From: Xanthobacteraceae bacterium
GTDB lineage: Bacteria; Pseudomonadota; Alphaproteobacteria; Rhizobiales; Xanthobacteraceae
NCBI GenBank assembly: GCA_030041005.1
Contig: JASHOR010000147.1
Coordinates: 1-57,860 of the forward strand
DNA: 57,860 nt
Direction of reading: 5' to 3'
Below are positions 26,442 to 35,311 of the stretch, piece after piece. A model generated the notes under the pieces. The model saw nothing but the letters and a program-made list of their open reading frames with translations, was not told the origin of the DNA and did not search any database. The position numbers were made by a program, and so were the translations under genes. The first letter of the stretch is position 1. Every line of letters starts with the position of its first letter.

Positions 26442-26583
26442 CGCTAAAAGGTAACGCATCGATTTGCATTTGCAAACGAACGTGGTTGGCAAAAGTTCAC
26501 CGGATTTTGCCCACCGGCGGCGATCTGGGCGCTTCAGCGGCCCGGGCGTGTCCGTTTGCAGGCGTTACTCGCGATTTCATGGC

Positions 26584-26677
26584 CTAGTGGTCCGATTGCA
26601 ACATTCGCATCCCATTTCCGCACGCCCTCGTGCCAATGTTGGAATCAAAAAGCCTACCGGCAAGTATTAAGTGCTCG
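26584..26677 (+). repeat. CTAG-edged palindromic repeat, subtype B with spacer, site 3
   Basis: CTAG 26584-26587, GTGGTCC, arm GATTGCAACATTCGC, a loop with CCGCACGCCCTCGTGCC, right arm CCAATGTTGGAATC, AAAAA, then the spacer ACCGGCAAGTATTAAGTGCT. Same orientation and layout as site 1. The right-hand edge reads CTCG rather than CTAG. It lies between yqgE and the DsbD-like gene. Confidence 0.86.
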
Positions 26678-26752
26678 TGGAGCTCTTGGATTTGACATTC
26701 GCTTCCTGAGCGAGTGGCTTGGGGGTGGCGAATGTCAAATCCGCTCCACTGG
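26674..26752. repeat. CTAG-edged palindromic repeat, subtype A, site 3
   Basis: GGATTTGACATTCGC (26688-26702) and GCGAATGTCAAATCC (26728-26742) are perfect arms around a loop containing GAGCGAGTGGCTTGGGGG. GGAGC/GCTCC outer blocks also pair, ending CCACTGG. It follows B plus spacer directly, as at site 2. Together they fill most of the 26493-26804 interval. Confidence 0.88.
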
Positions 26753-26804
26753 CCTCACGATCATTTCAATGGCGTCGGCGCGTCCTTGCCTTTAAGCAGC
26801 GGGT

Positions 26805-27668
26805 ATGCTCACGGCGTCATGGCCCCTCATAGCGATTGCCGCATCGGTTCTTGTTGGCCTTGCCGGCCTGTCGCCGGGGCGGGCGCAAGATGCCTCCGCG
26901 TGGCAAAAGGAAACGCACGCCACAGCCAGACTGATTGCCGGCGGAACGGTGACCGCACCGGGTAGCTCTTATTTGCGCGCCGGCGTTGAGATCAGGCTTG
27001 ATCCAGGCTGGAAGACCTATTGGCGCTATCCGGGCGACAGTGGCGTGCCGCCGACATTCAGCTTCGCCGGCTCGCAGAACGTGAAGTCGGTGACTATCCA
27101 ATGGCCCGCGCCAGAACTCTTTTCCGACGGCGCCGCAGGGCAGTCGATCGGCTATCTAGGCGACGTCATTCTGCCGCTCAAGGTCACACCGCAGGACTCA
27201 TCGCGCGCCTCACTGCTGCACGTGAACATGAGTTATGCAATCTGCGGGACACTGTGCGTTCCCGACAAAGCCGACCTCACCATCGCACTCACCGGCACAA
27301 GTACGGACGAGGCGATCCTGGAAGCCGCCGAGCAGCGCGTTCCCAAACGCGTGGGACTCGGCCCCGCGCGCGGCGATGTTCTCGCCATTCTTTCGGTACG
27401 GCGCGTGCCTGGGGGCACCAAGCGCGGCCGCGTCGCTGTCGATCTCTCAGCGCCCGCAGGCGCGCCGGTCGAGCTTTTCGCCGAAGGGCCGACCGCTGAA
27501 TGGGCGCTGCCGCTCCCTGAACAGGTCGGGCCCGCGACCGGGCAGACCCGGCACTTCACCTTCGATCTCGATGGGATGCCGCCCGGCGCGCACGCCGAGG
27601 GTGCGGCACTGACCCTGACTGCGGTCTCCGGCAAAGACGCCATCGAGGTTCCTGCCCGTCTCGACTGA
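26805..27668 (+). CDS. standalone DsbD N-terminal (alpha) domain-like exported protein
   Basis: A 287-residue protein with a signal peptide (ASWPLIAIAASVLVGLAGL, cut near RAQ|DAS) and an immunoglobulin-like DsbD-alpha domain: LDPGWKTYWRYPGDSGVPP, and the paired cysteines Cys147 and Cys151 in ICGTLCVPD, which match the DsbD-alpha redox pair. In full DsbD these pass electrons from the membrane domain to periplasmic thiol proteins. Here the membrane and thioredoxin-like domains are absent, so it must rely on another electron source or act differently. A peroxiredoxin gene follows 60 bases on. Confidence 0.82.
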   Translation: MLTASWPLIAIAASVLVGLAGLSPGRAQDASAWQKETHATARLIAGGTVTAPGSSYLRAGVEIRLDPGWKTYWRYPGDSGVPPTFSFAGSQNVKSVTIQWPAPELFSDGAAGQSIGYLGDVILPLKVTPQDSSRASLLHVNMSYAICGTLCVPDKADLTIALTGTSTDEAILEAAEQRVPKRVGLGPARGDVLAILSVRRVPGGTKRGRVAVDLSAPAGAPVELFAEGPTAEWALPLPEQVGPATGQTRHFTFDLDGMPPGAHAEGAALTLTAVSGKDAIEVPARLD

Positions 27669-27728
27669 CGTGCATGCGCCGCGCTATTTTGCGCTTCCAT
27701 TCATGACCAGAACGAGAGGATTGAGATC

Positions 27729-28211
27729 ATGGCTATCAAGGCTGGCGATCACATACCGAGCGCCACTTTCACGGTAATGACGGCCGACGGGCCCAAGCCG
27801 AAGACGACGGATGAAATATTCAAGGGCAAGAAGGTAGTGCTGTTTGCCGTGCCGGGCGCGTTCACGCCGACCTGCCATCGGAATCATTTGCCGGGATTCG
27901 TGAAAAATGCGGCTGCGATCAAGGCCAAGGGAATCGATGCGATCGCAGTAACCGGCGTCAACGACGTGTTCGTCATGGATGCCTGGAAGAAGGCCTCCGC
28001 CGGCGAGGCCATCGAGTTTCTGGCCGACGGCAGCGGCAATTTTGCCAAAGCTATAGGCCTCACCGCCGACCTGACCGAGCGGGGGCTCGGAGTGCGCTCG
28101 CAGCGTTATGCCATGGTGGTGGACAACGGCGTCGTCAAAACGCTCAACGTTGAAGATACTCCCGGCAAGGCAGATATTTCCGGCGCCGACAACCTTATGA
28201 AATCACTATAG
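27729..28211 (+). CDS. 1-Cys peroxiredoxin, Prx5 type
   Basis: Thiol peroxidase reducing H2O2 and organic peroxides. 160 residues, with the peroxidatic site PGAFTPTC at residues 42-49 (Cys49). This is the only cysteine in the chain, so no internal resolving cysteine exists and glutathione or another thiol must resolve the sulfenic acid. LPGFVKNAAAIKAKGID and VTGVNDVFVMDAW are Prx5-type segments. AGAGG-like sequence (GAGAGGA, 27715-27721) precedes the ATG. It may share a transcript with the DsbD-like gene. Confidence 0.92.
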   Translation: MAIKAGDHIPSATFTVMTADGPKPKTTDEIFKGKKVVLFAVPGAFTPTCHRNHLPGFVKNAAAIKAKGIDAIAVTGVNDVFVMDAWKKASAGEAIEFLADGSGNFAKAIGLTADLTERGLGVRSQRYAMVVDNGVVKTLNVEDTPGKADISGADNLMKSL

Positions 28212-28237
28212 TTTCGCCGCTGCCGAGCGGGCGGGGG

Positions 28238-28705
28238 CTACAGACTAGCCCTTCCCGCCGCGCGCACGTCCGCAATCGCCTCGCGGGCGAGTTCGTCGGC
28301 GCGCTCGTTCATCGCGTGGCCAGCATGGCCGCGCAGCCAATGCCAGCGCACTTGGTGCGGCGCGAGGGCGGCGTCGAGACGTAGCCAGAGATCGACATTC
28401 TTGACCGGCTTCCTGTCTGACGTGCGCCAGCCGTTGCGCTTCCAGGTGCTGATCCAGCTCATGACGCCGTTGCGCAGGTATTGGCTGTCCGTATGTATAT
28501 CGACCCGGCAGGGGCGCTTGAGCGCTTCGAACGCACCGATGGCGGCCATCAGCTCCATGCGGTTATTGGTCGTGTTCGACTCGCCGCCTTTGATCTCCCT
28601 GACGTGATCTCCAAAGCTTAAGATCGCGCCCCAGCCGCCCGGGCCGGGGTTGCCCGAGCAGGCTCCATCGGTGTGAATGACGACATGCGGGAGCGGGTCG
28701 ATCAC
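28238..28705 (-). CDS. rnhA: ribonuclease HI
   Basis: Degrades the RNA strand of RNA-DNA hybrids. Starting at GTG 28705, which overlaps the thrB stop (GTGA), the product has 155 residues, the usual size. Catalytic residues are visible: Asp in [17 protein letters not shown], Glu in NRMELMAAI, Asp in DIHTDSQYL, and the final acidic residue in [11 protein letters not shown]. The longer frame from 28888 runs through thrB and is rejected. The start-stop overlap indicates coupling to thrB, a pairing common in Hyphomicrobiales. Confidence 0.95.
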   Translation of the reverse strand: MIDPLPHVVIHTDGACSGNPGPGGWGAILSFGDHVREIKGGESNTTNNRMELMAAIGAFEALKRPCRVDIHTDSQYLRNGVMSWISTWKRNGWRTSDRKPVKNVDLWLRLDAALAPHQVRWHWLRGHAGHAMNERADELAREAIADVRAAGRASL

Positions 28706-29670
28706 GGCTCGACCAGTCCATAGTCGCGCGCGCTCTTGACCTTCTGGTGGAAGCGAAGCTTGCGGGCGTATTCGCGTGGGTCCTTGGGCTGCACCAGCGC
28801 TCCGGGCGGTACGTCGAGCCAGTCGACCAGGCGGGTCAGCAGGAAACGCAGGGCTGCGCCGCGGGCGAGCAGCGGCAGGCTCTCCCATTCCGGATGCGAC
28901 AGCGGGCGCGCTTTCGCGTAGTTCGCGAGCAGCGCGCGGCCTTTTGTCACATTATAGGAATGATCGGCCTCGAAGCACCAAGCATTGAGGCAGATGGCGA
29001 TGTCGTAGACCAGCGTATCGGTGCAGGCGAAATAGAAATCGATCAGGCCGGACAGCTTGTCGCCGAGGAAAAAGACATTGTCGGGAAACAAATCGGCGTG
29101 AATCACCCCTTGCGGCAGCCCGTGCGGCCAGTCGCGCTCCAGGATTTCCAGCTCGGTGGCGACGAGCATTTCCAGATTGCCTTCCACCTTGTGAGCGCGT
29201 TCGCGGCAGCCCTCGTAGAGCGCCCGCCAGCCGGCGACCGATAACGCATTGTCGCGGCGCAGGGAAAAATCGCGGCCGGCCAGATGCAGATGCGCGAGTG
29301 CAGTGCCAAGCGCCGCGCAATGGGCGGCCGTCGGCCGGCGGATCCACATGCCGTCGAGAAAGGTGACGATCGCCGCCGGTTTTCCGGCAAGCCTGCCCAA
29401 CACGTTGCCCGCTTTGTTCTTCACCGGCTGCGGACAGGTGATGCCGCGGCGCGCCAGATGCTCCATGAGTCCGAGAAAGAATGGCAGATCGCGCTCCGCG
29501 ACCCGCCGCTCGTATAGGGTGAGGATGAAATATCCACGGCTGGTGTGGACGAGAAAATTCGAGTTCTCGACGCCCTCGGCGATACCCTTGTAGGCGAGTA
29601 ACTCGCCGATTTCGTAACCGGCAAGGAACGGCGAAATATCTTCCGCCGCGACGTCGGTATAGACGGCCAT
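28702..29670 (-). CDS. thrB: homoserine kinase, ThrB (APH-fold type)
   Basis: Phosphorylates homoserine in threonine synthesis. The 322-residue product begins [24 protein letters not shown], as in alphaproteobacterial ThrB of the aminoglycoside-phosphotransferase fold (not the GHMP kinase of E. coli). [22 protein letters not shown] covers the nucleotide-binding lobe; [13 protein letters not shown] is the catalytic loop and [11 protein letters not shown] the metal-binding DFG-like segment. The stop overlaps the rnhA start. Confidence 0.94.
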   Translation of the reverse strand: MAVYTDVAAEDISPFLAGYEIGELLAYKGIAEGVENSNFLVHTSRGYFILTLYERRVAERDLPFFLGLMEHLARRGITCPQPVKNKAGNVLGRLAGKPAAIVTFLDGMWIRRPTAAHCAALGTALAHLHLAGRDFSLRRDNALSVAGWRALYEGCRERAHKVEGNLEMLVATELEILERDWPHGLPQGVIHADLFPDNVFFLGDKLSGLIDFYFACTDTLVYDIAICLNAWCFEADHSYNVTKGRALLANYAKARPLSHPEWESLPLLARGAALRFLLTRLVDWLDVPPGALVQPKDPREYARKLRFHQKVKSARDYGLVEP

Positions 29671-29715
29671 CAGACTCTCCAGCGCCTCCGCGCTAGCCGC
29701 GTATTCGTACCGCCG

Positions 29716-30336
29716 TCAAGATGTGCCGCCAGCGAGCCAGCCGGAATAGCGTGCATACAGATCTGCTGTCTCGGGGCCGCCGTCGCGATAGATCACCGGC
29801 GCGAGCGAGCGGCCGGTCGCGTGGGCGAGGCGGAAGGCCATATATCGATACTGCTCGGGATACTGCGTAATGTTGGCGCCTTTGAAGAGTTCGTCAAAGG
29901 CCGGCGACGGCTCGACCGGATCGAGGCGATCGCGCTCGTAGATCGCGGCGCGCTCGGCGATGAGCCAGCCCGCGCCGTGACGTTCCAGCCGGTCGAGAAA
30001 ACGGCAGTATGAGGTGAGGTCGACGGCTATGCCGTTGAATGGCTGGCGCACGCGGATAACGACACTTGTCTCCGCCGTCGCGCGTTCGCCGGCAAGCGTT
30101 ATCGTGGGCGTAAGAAGATCATGCCGCGACCAGGTGTGAGAAGCGCCGTAATTCGCGCGACAGCGCTCGACGAATTGATCAAACGGTCCGCGAAACCACG
30201 ATACCGAAATGTGGCCGTCCGGCGTGAACGTGTCGCGCAGTTCCTTCCATTTGCCCCGATCGCGGAATACGCCCCAGTTCTGGAGCAGCTCCGCGCATGC
30301 GATTTTGTCAGCCAAAGGGGCTGTGTCGTCAGTCAA
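29716..30336 (-). CDS. NTF2/SnoaL-like fold protein
   Basis: A 206-residue protein related to SnoaL-like / NTF2-like domains (LADKIACAELLQNWGVFRDRGKWKELRDTF, then RHDLLTPTITLAGERATAETSVVIRV). Such folds are found in dehydratases, isomerases and ring-hydroxylating oxygenase beta subunits; no catalytic assignment is possible. I place the start at TTG 30336, because GGGAGG (minus strand, 30346-30351) lies just upstream; the frame is open to 30399 with no better codon. It is divergent from the quinone-reductase-like gene. Confidence 0.7.
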   Translation of the reverse strand: MTDDTAPLADKIACAELLQNWGVFRDRGKWKELRDTFTPDGHISVSWFRGPFDQFVERCRANYGASHTWSRHDLLTPTITLAGERATAETSVVIRVRQPFNGIAVDLTSYCRFLDRLERHGAGWLIAERAAIYERDRLDPVEPSPAFDELFKGANITQYPEQYRYMAFRLAHATGRSLAPVIYRDGGPETADLYARYSGWLAGGTS

Positions 30337-30520
30337 TTGGCGTCGCCTCCCTTCCGCTTGGACCAACGATAGGCCGATCCAAATTGAGCCGCCAGACACC
30401 TGTGGGCGTCAGCAGCGCGCGTCGATCCAACAACCGGGAATATTTCCATGACGAGTGCGGTTACGGTACGGTTTGCGCAATGACCGGACAGCCCGCCCCC
30501 GCCAAACCCACGGAAAATCG

Positions 30521-31561
30521 ATGAAAGCAATCGTCATCCACGAATACGGTCCCCCGGAGGCGTTACGCTACCAGGACGTGCCGGACCCGGTGCCACGCCA
30601 GGGCGAAATTCGCATCAAGGTGCACGCGGCGACGGTCAATCGCGTACTCGATGTGAGCCTGCGCGCCGGACACGAGACATATCGCGGGCCGGTGCTGCCG
30701 CTCATCCCCGGGGTGGATTGCGCCGGGATCGTCGATGCCATCGGGCCGCAAGTCGACCGCTGGCGCGTTGGCGATCGCGTCGCGGCGGCGGGGGTGATGC
30801 CGCTCAACATCTGCGCCGAAGACGGCAGCGGTTATAACGGTCCGCGCGGCATGATGGGCATCAAGCGGCCCGGCGGCTTTGCCGAATTGATCGCAGTACC
30901 GGCCTGCGTCGCGGTCGGCGTCCCCGAGGCGCTCGATTTTCATCGCGCCGCCGTCGTCATGCGGCATGTGCCGACCGCATGGAACCTGCTCGTGCACGTC
31001 GCCGAGCTAATGAAGGGCGAGACCGTGCTGATCATGGGCGCGGGCGGCAATCTCGGCTCGATCGGCATCCAGATTGCCAAGAACGTGATCGGCGCCAAGG
31101 TCATTGCGGCGGCCAGTTCTGACGAGCGCATCAAGCTCGGAATCCACCTCGGTGCCGATCACGGCGTCAACTACGCGACCTGGAACATCCTCGACGAGGT
31201 AATGAAGATCACCGGCGGCAAAGGCGTGGACGTGCTCTACGACAACATCGCCAATCCGTCCGTGCTTCCCCTCGCCTTTCGCGCCATCGGCATGGATGGG
31301 CGCCTGGTTACTGCCGGCGCACACGCGGGCCCGAACGTCGCCATCGACTTCTCCCACCTCTACCACAAGCGCATCACCATCAAGGGCAGGCCAGGCTACA
31401 CGCCGGCAGATCTGCCCGCCTGTCTCGCCGCCGCGGCCGAAGGCAAGATCGTGCCGCAGATCGACCGCGTACTGCCGCTCTCGCGCGCCGCCGAGGCGCA
31501 CCGACTGATCGAGGAAAACGACGGCCAGGGCAAGATCGTGCTCGATCCCACGCTGGCTTGA
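30521..31561 (+). CDS. zinc-free MDR-family oxidoreductase (quinone reductase-like)
   Basis: A 346-residue medium-chain dehydrogenase/reductase starting MKAIVIHEYGPPEALRYQDVP. The GroES-like domain contains VDCAGIVDAIGP but not the GHE zinc ligand motif, so it belongs with zeta-crystallin-type quinone reductases. The Rossmann segment reads VLIMGAGGNLGSIGIQIAK, followed by GADHGVNYATWN and GGKGVDVLYDNIA. NADPH is the likely cofactor. Substrate unknown. ATG 30521 matches the family; the upstream extension does not. Confidence 0.87.
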   Translation: MKAIVIHEYGPPEALRYQDVPDPVPRQGEIRIKVHAATVNRVLDVSLRAGHETYRGPVLPLIPGVDCAGIVDAIGPQVDRWRVGDRVAAAGVMPLNICAEDGSGYNGPRGMMGIKRPGGFAELIAVPACVAVGVPEALDFHRAAVVMRHVPTAWNLLVHVAELMKGETVLIMGAGGNLGSIGIQIAKNVIGAKVIAAASSDERIKLGIHLGADHGVNYATWNILDEVMKITGGKGVDVLYDNIANPSVLPLAFRAIGMDGRLVTAGAHAGPNVAIDFSHLYHKRITIKGRPGYTPADLPACLAAAAEGKIVPQIDRVLPLSRAAEAHRLIEENDGQGKIVLDPTLA

Positions 31562-31595
31562 TCGTGAGCCGCCTGGCGCGACCTCCCCGCTGCAT

Positions 31596-32207
31596 TTACG
31601 AATCATCCACCGGCTCGGTCGCTTGCGCCGACGGGCGGGCGGCGAAGGTGGCATGCCACGCAGCAAGCCGGGGATGATCCGTACGCCAATCCTCGTCGGC
31701 ATATCGGAAATCGAGATAGGACAACGAACAGCCGATCGCGATATGTCCGATGTCGAACGGCGTCTGCGCGATCATTTCGGCTTCAGCTTCCAAATGGTCG
31801 AGCACCGCGATCTTGCGCGCGGCGGCGCTGGCGAGATGCGCGTTCGAGCGCTGCGGACGCGCCTTTTCGTCGCGCAGCAGCACCAACAGGTCGAGAAATC
31901 CGTCGCCAAGCGCCTGGCGACGGAGCGCGATGAGGCGTGGCGCCGACGCAACCGGGAACAGCTTCGGCACGCCTTCGAGCGCATCCAGAAATTCGCAGAT
32001 CACCGGCGAATCGTAGAGCACCGTTCCGTCGTCGAGCACGAGCGTCGGGATTTTCGACAGTGGATTATTCTTCATCAGTTCGGCATGCGGCTTGGTCATT
32101 GCCGCAACCGTGCGCACGCAGGCAATGCGCTCCACAAGACCGCGCTCATGCGCCACGATCATGACCTTGCGCACGAACGGAGAGCGCGGCGACCAGTGAA
32201 GCCTCAT
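31596..32207 (-). CDS. glutathione S-transferase family protein
   Basis: 203 residues. The thioredoxin-fold half begins MRLHWSPRSPFVRKVMIVAHERGL, with SPRSPFVRK at the active-site position, and NNPLSKIPTLVLDDGTVLYDSPVICEFL, the cis-Pro and glutathione-binding segment. The C-terminal helical domain ends with RYADEDWRTDHPRLAAWHATF. This is the type often annotated as YibF-like. Its start overlaps the SucD-like stop by four bases, so the two are coupled. Confidence 0.9.
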   Translation of the reverse strand: MRLHWSPRSPFVRKVMIVAHERGLVERIACVRTVAAMTKPHAELMKNNPLSKIPTLVLDDGTVLYDSPVICEFLDALEGVPKLFPVASAPRLIALRRQALGDGFLDLLVLLRDEKARPQRSNAHLASAAARKIAVLDHLEAEAEMIAQTPFDIGHIAIGCSLSYLDFRYADEDWRTDHPRLAAWHATFAARPSAQATEPVDDS

Positions 32208-33109
32208 AGCGTTTCCTCCTTGGCGGTGGCGGCAAAGCCCAATTCGGTAAGGACCGCGACTGCCTCAGCCGGGCCCCTGGCGACGCGGCAACCGGCCTCG
32301 GCAAGGGCTGCGAGTTTCGCTTGTGCGCCTTCGCGCGCGCTGCCGATCAGCGCGCCGGAATGACCCATCTGCTTTTGTTCGGGCGCGTAGCGGCCGATCA
32401 CCATCGCCACGACAGGCTTGGCAAAACCGCGCGCCGCTTCGGCAAACGCATATTCCTTGTCGCCGCCGATTTCGCCGCAATAAAACACTGTGTCGGTGGC
32501 CTCATCCTCGGCAAGCGCGGCAAGATATTCGTGCGGGTTGCGGCCGATCACGATGTCGCCGCCGACATGGACGACAAGCCGTTGCCCGATGCCGGCAAGC
32601 GTCAAGTGTCGCGCCAGCGCCAGAGCCACCGTCCCGCTACGCACGATCAACGCCACGCGGCCCGCTCGGCAAAAGCTCGGTGCGATCGAGCCGAGCAGAC
32701 CACGAGTGGGAACATAAAGGCCGAGCGTGTTGGGACCAATGAGCCACGATCCCGCGGCGCGCGCGTCCGCGGCGGCGGCCAATGCGTCATGAACGGGGAC
32801 ATATTCCGCCACGGCAACGATGGTACGAATGCCCGCGTGCGCGCACGCGGCGACGGCATCGCGCACGCCTTCTGCCGGCGTGTAGATCAACGCGATATTC
32901 GGCTTTTCCGGCAGGTCCGAGAGACGATCGTAGAGCGGCACTCCATCGATCGCCTCGCCGCCGCGGCCGAGTGCGATGCCGCCGATCAGCGGCGTGCCGG
33001 CCTCGATCATGCCGGCAACCTGATTGCGCGCGTAACGGCCAGTCGGGCCGATCACCGCCACACGCCAGGGCTCGACTGCGAGGAACGGCAAGCGTAAGCG
33101 GCCGGGCAT
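32204..33109 (-). CDS. SucD-like CoA-binding subunit of an acyl-CoA ligase
   Basis: A 301-residue protein related to the succinyl-CoA synthetase alpha subunit. The N-terminal CoA-binding fold (VAVIGPTGRYARNQVAGMIEAGT, GGEAIDGVPLYD) is followed by a ligase domain ending KQMGHSGALIGSAREGAQAK. His250 in GHSGAL is the position phosphorylated in SucD (GHAGA). The TCA-cycle enzyme normally sits in mdh-sucCD; here the partner-like gene is divergent at 33172 and a GST gene follows. It is more probably a paralogous acid-CoA ligase than the TCA enzyme. Substrate unknown. Confidence 0.82.
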   Translation of the reverse strand: MPGRLRLPFLAVEPWRVAVIGPTGRYARNQVAGMIEAGTPLIGGIALGRGGEAIDGVPLYDRLSDLPEKPNIALIYTPAEGVRDAVAACAHAGIRTIVAVAEYVPVHDALAAAADARAAGSWLIGPNTLGLYVPTRGLLGSIAPSFCRAGRVALIVRSGTVALALARHLTLAGIGQRLVVHVGGDIVIGRNPHEYLAALAEDEATDTVFYCGEIGGDKEYAFAEAARGFAKPVVAMVIGRYAPEQKQMGHSGALIGSAREGAQAKLAALAEAGCRVARGPAEAVAVLTELGFAATAKEETL

Positions 33110-33171
33110 GCGCTAAGCTCCGAAGAGACAACGGCCCGCGGGATCGCGGGATGAAGAAGCGAACCATTATC

Positions 33172-34344
33172 ATGCGCCTTGCCGAATACGACGGAAAAGC
33201 CTTGCTACGCCGCCATGGGCTTGCCATCCCACGCGGGAGGCTGCTGCACGCCGACGCGAGTGCGCCGCAGGAAACCGCGGGTTGGGCGGGACTTTTCCTC
33301 AAGGCGCAGGTCCTGGAGGGAAGCCGCGGCAGAAGCGGCCTGGTGCGACGCCTGCAAAATCTTGCCGAACTACCGCATGCGCGGCGACTTATTCTGGCGA
33401 CCCTCGACGACGCCGACACCCCGCTCCTCCTCGAACAGGCAGTGCCGGCACAGCGCGAGATTTTCGTCGCCGTTCGCGTTGACGGCACCGGCCAGCAACT
33501 TGAAATTCTGCTGGCACCCGAGGGCGGAGAAAACGTCGAGCGGTCGAACAAACTGGCACGCCTCCCCGTTCTTGCCGGCGCGCGGATTTTGGCGGAACAG
33601 ATTTTTCCTGTGGCTGCACGACTGTTTCCGCGCGAGCTGGCCATCCGCATCTCCCGCTACGCCGCGCGGCTCCCCGAAATCGCCCGACAAGAGGATTTGC
33701 AGCTTCTCGAAATCAATCCATTGGCGGTAACCGAAGGCAACAGCCTGGTTGCTTGTGATGCCAAGATTGTTCGTGACGACGCAGCCGACTTCCGCCACGA
33801 CCCGCAGGATTTTGCGCTCAGCCGCATGCTTGCAGAACGTACCATGAAGACGCTGGAACGTTCGGCGCGTGATTTGGGGTTCCAGCTTGTCGAGTCCGAG
33901 GGCGAGGTGGTGCTGGTTACGTCCGGCGCCGGGCTCGCAATGATGATGATGGACCTTCTGGCCGATCACGGCCTGCGCGCCGCGAGCTTCATGGATAATC
34001 TGCAGGGGGCTCCGGACGAAACCATGAATGAGCGGCTGAAGATTGCGCGCCTGCTCGCAGCGCGGCCCGGCATCAAGGCGATCGTCTTCCAGACCGTGAT
34101 TGCATCGCGATCGTTAGCCGAACGGATCAACGCGCTTTCCGCTTGGATCGAGGCAGAACCGTTGCCGAAGCCGTTGTTCGTCGGTTTGGCCGCCGGCCAC
34201 GCGGCCACCCGCACGATGAGCGCAGACGAGGCGATTAAAATCTTGCACGCACTAGGTGTGCCGGCATTTACCGATCCGGTAGCCCTGGCACGCCACGCGG
34301 CGCGGGCAGTGGGAATTTTCCCCTCAATGGAACGCAACAACTGA
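33172..34344 (+). CDS. SucC-like ATP-grasp subunit of an acyl-CoA ligase
   Basis: A 390-residue protein related to the succinyl-CoA synthetase beta subunit: MRLAEYDGKALLRRHGLAIPRG resembles MNLHEYQAKxLF. FLKAQVLEGSRGRSGLVRRL corresponds to the KAQVHAGGRGKAGGV nucleotide loop, with Gly-Gly-Arg-Gly-Lys changed to Gly-Ser-Arg-Gly-Arg. LQLLEINPLAVTE and ASFMDNLQGAPDE match conserved C-lobe regions. ATG 33151 is an alternative start. It is divergent from the SucD-like gene with only 62 bases between starts, an unusual layout for two subunits of one enzyme. Confidence 0.8.
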   Translation: MRLAEYDGKALLRRHGLAIPRGRLLHADASAPQETAGWAGLFLKAQVLEGSRGRSGLVRRLQNLAELPHARRLILATLDDADTPLLLEQAVPAQREIFVAVRVDGTGQQLEILLAPEGGENVERSNKLARLPVLAGARILAEQIFPVAARLFPRELAIRISRYAARLPEIARQEDLQLLEINPLAVTEGNSLVACDAKIVRDDAADFRHDPQDFALSRMLAERTMKTLERSARDLGFQLVESEGEVVLVTSGAGLAMMMMDLLADHGLRAASFMDNLQGAPDETMNERLKIARLLAARPGIKAIVFQTVIASRSLAERINALSAWIEAEPLPKPLFVGLAAGHAATRTMSADEAIKILHALGVPAFTDPVALARHAARAVGIFPSMERNN

Positions 34345-34469
34345 CCAGAGAGAGCTTGTTCCGAATCCAGCGACGCGGCAGTATTGAGTTGATCAAGTCC
34401 CGGTCAACGGGCACGCCCAGAGGGTAACTCCGCTGTCGCTCGGTGACGCCGAAGACATGGGGCACGCGC

Positions 34470-35309
34470 ATGAAGACGATTCTGGTTCCCACCGAACATC
34501 TTCCATCGATGCTCCCGGCCATCGAGACCGCCCTGTTGCTGGCGCAGAAATTTGGCTCGTGCATCGTCGGTTTTCCGTTGCGTCCCGCGGTTTCCGATCT
34601 TGTCGCGATGGACCCTGACAGCGGCCTGACCATGGTGGCGGTGAAGGAGAACGACGCGGAACTGATCAGGCATGCGGAAGAGACGTTTCGCAGCTTCATG
34701 GAACGGCATCAGGTGCCGCAGCGGTCGGGCACGGGGGAGGCATCGTTGTCGTGGACGTGGCACAAGGACGCACCCAGTGGTCACGACTATGTCGGCAGTT
34801 ATGGGCGCGTCTTCGACATCATAGTGTTGGCCCGGCCGGGGTCGGAGTGGCAGAGCCCATCGATGATAACGCTGGAATCCGCCCTGTTCGAAAGCGGGCG
34901 CCCGGTGTTGATCGCCCCACCTTCGGCGCCGCAATCGCTGGGCAGGAACATCCTGATCGCCTGGAACTGCAGCACCGAGCAGGCGCGCACAATGGGCGAT
35001 GCGATGCCGCTGCTGCGGCTTGCCGAGCGCATTACGATCGCGACCGTCGAGGGAGCGACCGTAGCCGGCCCCAGCGGCGAAGAGATGGCGCATTCGCTCG
35101 AATTAAATGGCATTGCCGCCGAACCGGTAACGCTGAAGCCGGGCAAGCGCAGCGCCGGCGAAACGCTGCTGAACAAGGCCGATGAGCTTGGTTGCGATCT
35201 CATCATCAAGGGCGCCTATACACAGAGCCGTCTGCGGCAGATGATTTTCGGCGGGACCACCCGGCATATTCTCGCCAATGCGCAACTCCCGGTCCTGATG
35301 GCGCACTGA
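34470..35309 (+). CDS. universal stress protein, two-domain
   Basis: A 279-residue protein of the UspA superfamily. The N-terminal half begins MKTILVPTEHLPSMLPAIETAL. The second half is clearer: NILIAWNCSTEQARTMGDAMPLL, then CDLIIKGAYTQSRLRQMIFGGTTRHILANAQLPVLM, which contains the Gly-x2-Gly-x9-Gly-(S/T) type nucleotide segment in a diverged form. Such tandem Usps are common in rhizobia and respond to stress; specific role unknown. ATG 34470 fits the family better than the start at 34443. The DoxX gene follows two bases after its stop. Confidence 0.88.
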   Translation: MKTILVPTEHLPSMLPAIETALLLAQKFGSCIVGFPLRPAVSDLVAMDPDSGLTMVAVKENDAELIRHAEETFRSFMERHQVPQRSGTGEASLSWTWHKDAPSGHDYVGSYGRVFDIIVLARPGSEWQSPSMITLESALFESGRPVLIAPPSAPQSLGRNILIAWNCSTEQARTMGDAMPLLRLAERITIATVEGATVAGPSGEEMAHSLELNGIAAEPVTLKPGKRSAGETLLNKADELGCDLIIKGAYTQSRLRQMIFGGTTRHILANAQLPVLMAH

Positions 35310-35311
35310 TT

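Noticed and set aside
28237-28252. Hairpin GGGCTA/TAGCCC between peroxiredoxin and rnhA as a terminator
   Set aside because: No T run on either side and it overlaps the rnhA stop, so support is too weak.
28706-28888. N-terminal extension of rnhA
   Set aside because: It runs inside thrB in another frame; the GTG overlapping the thrB stop gives a normal RNase HI length.
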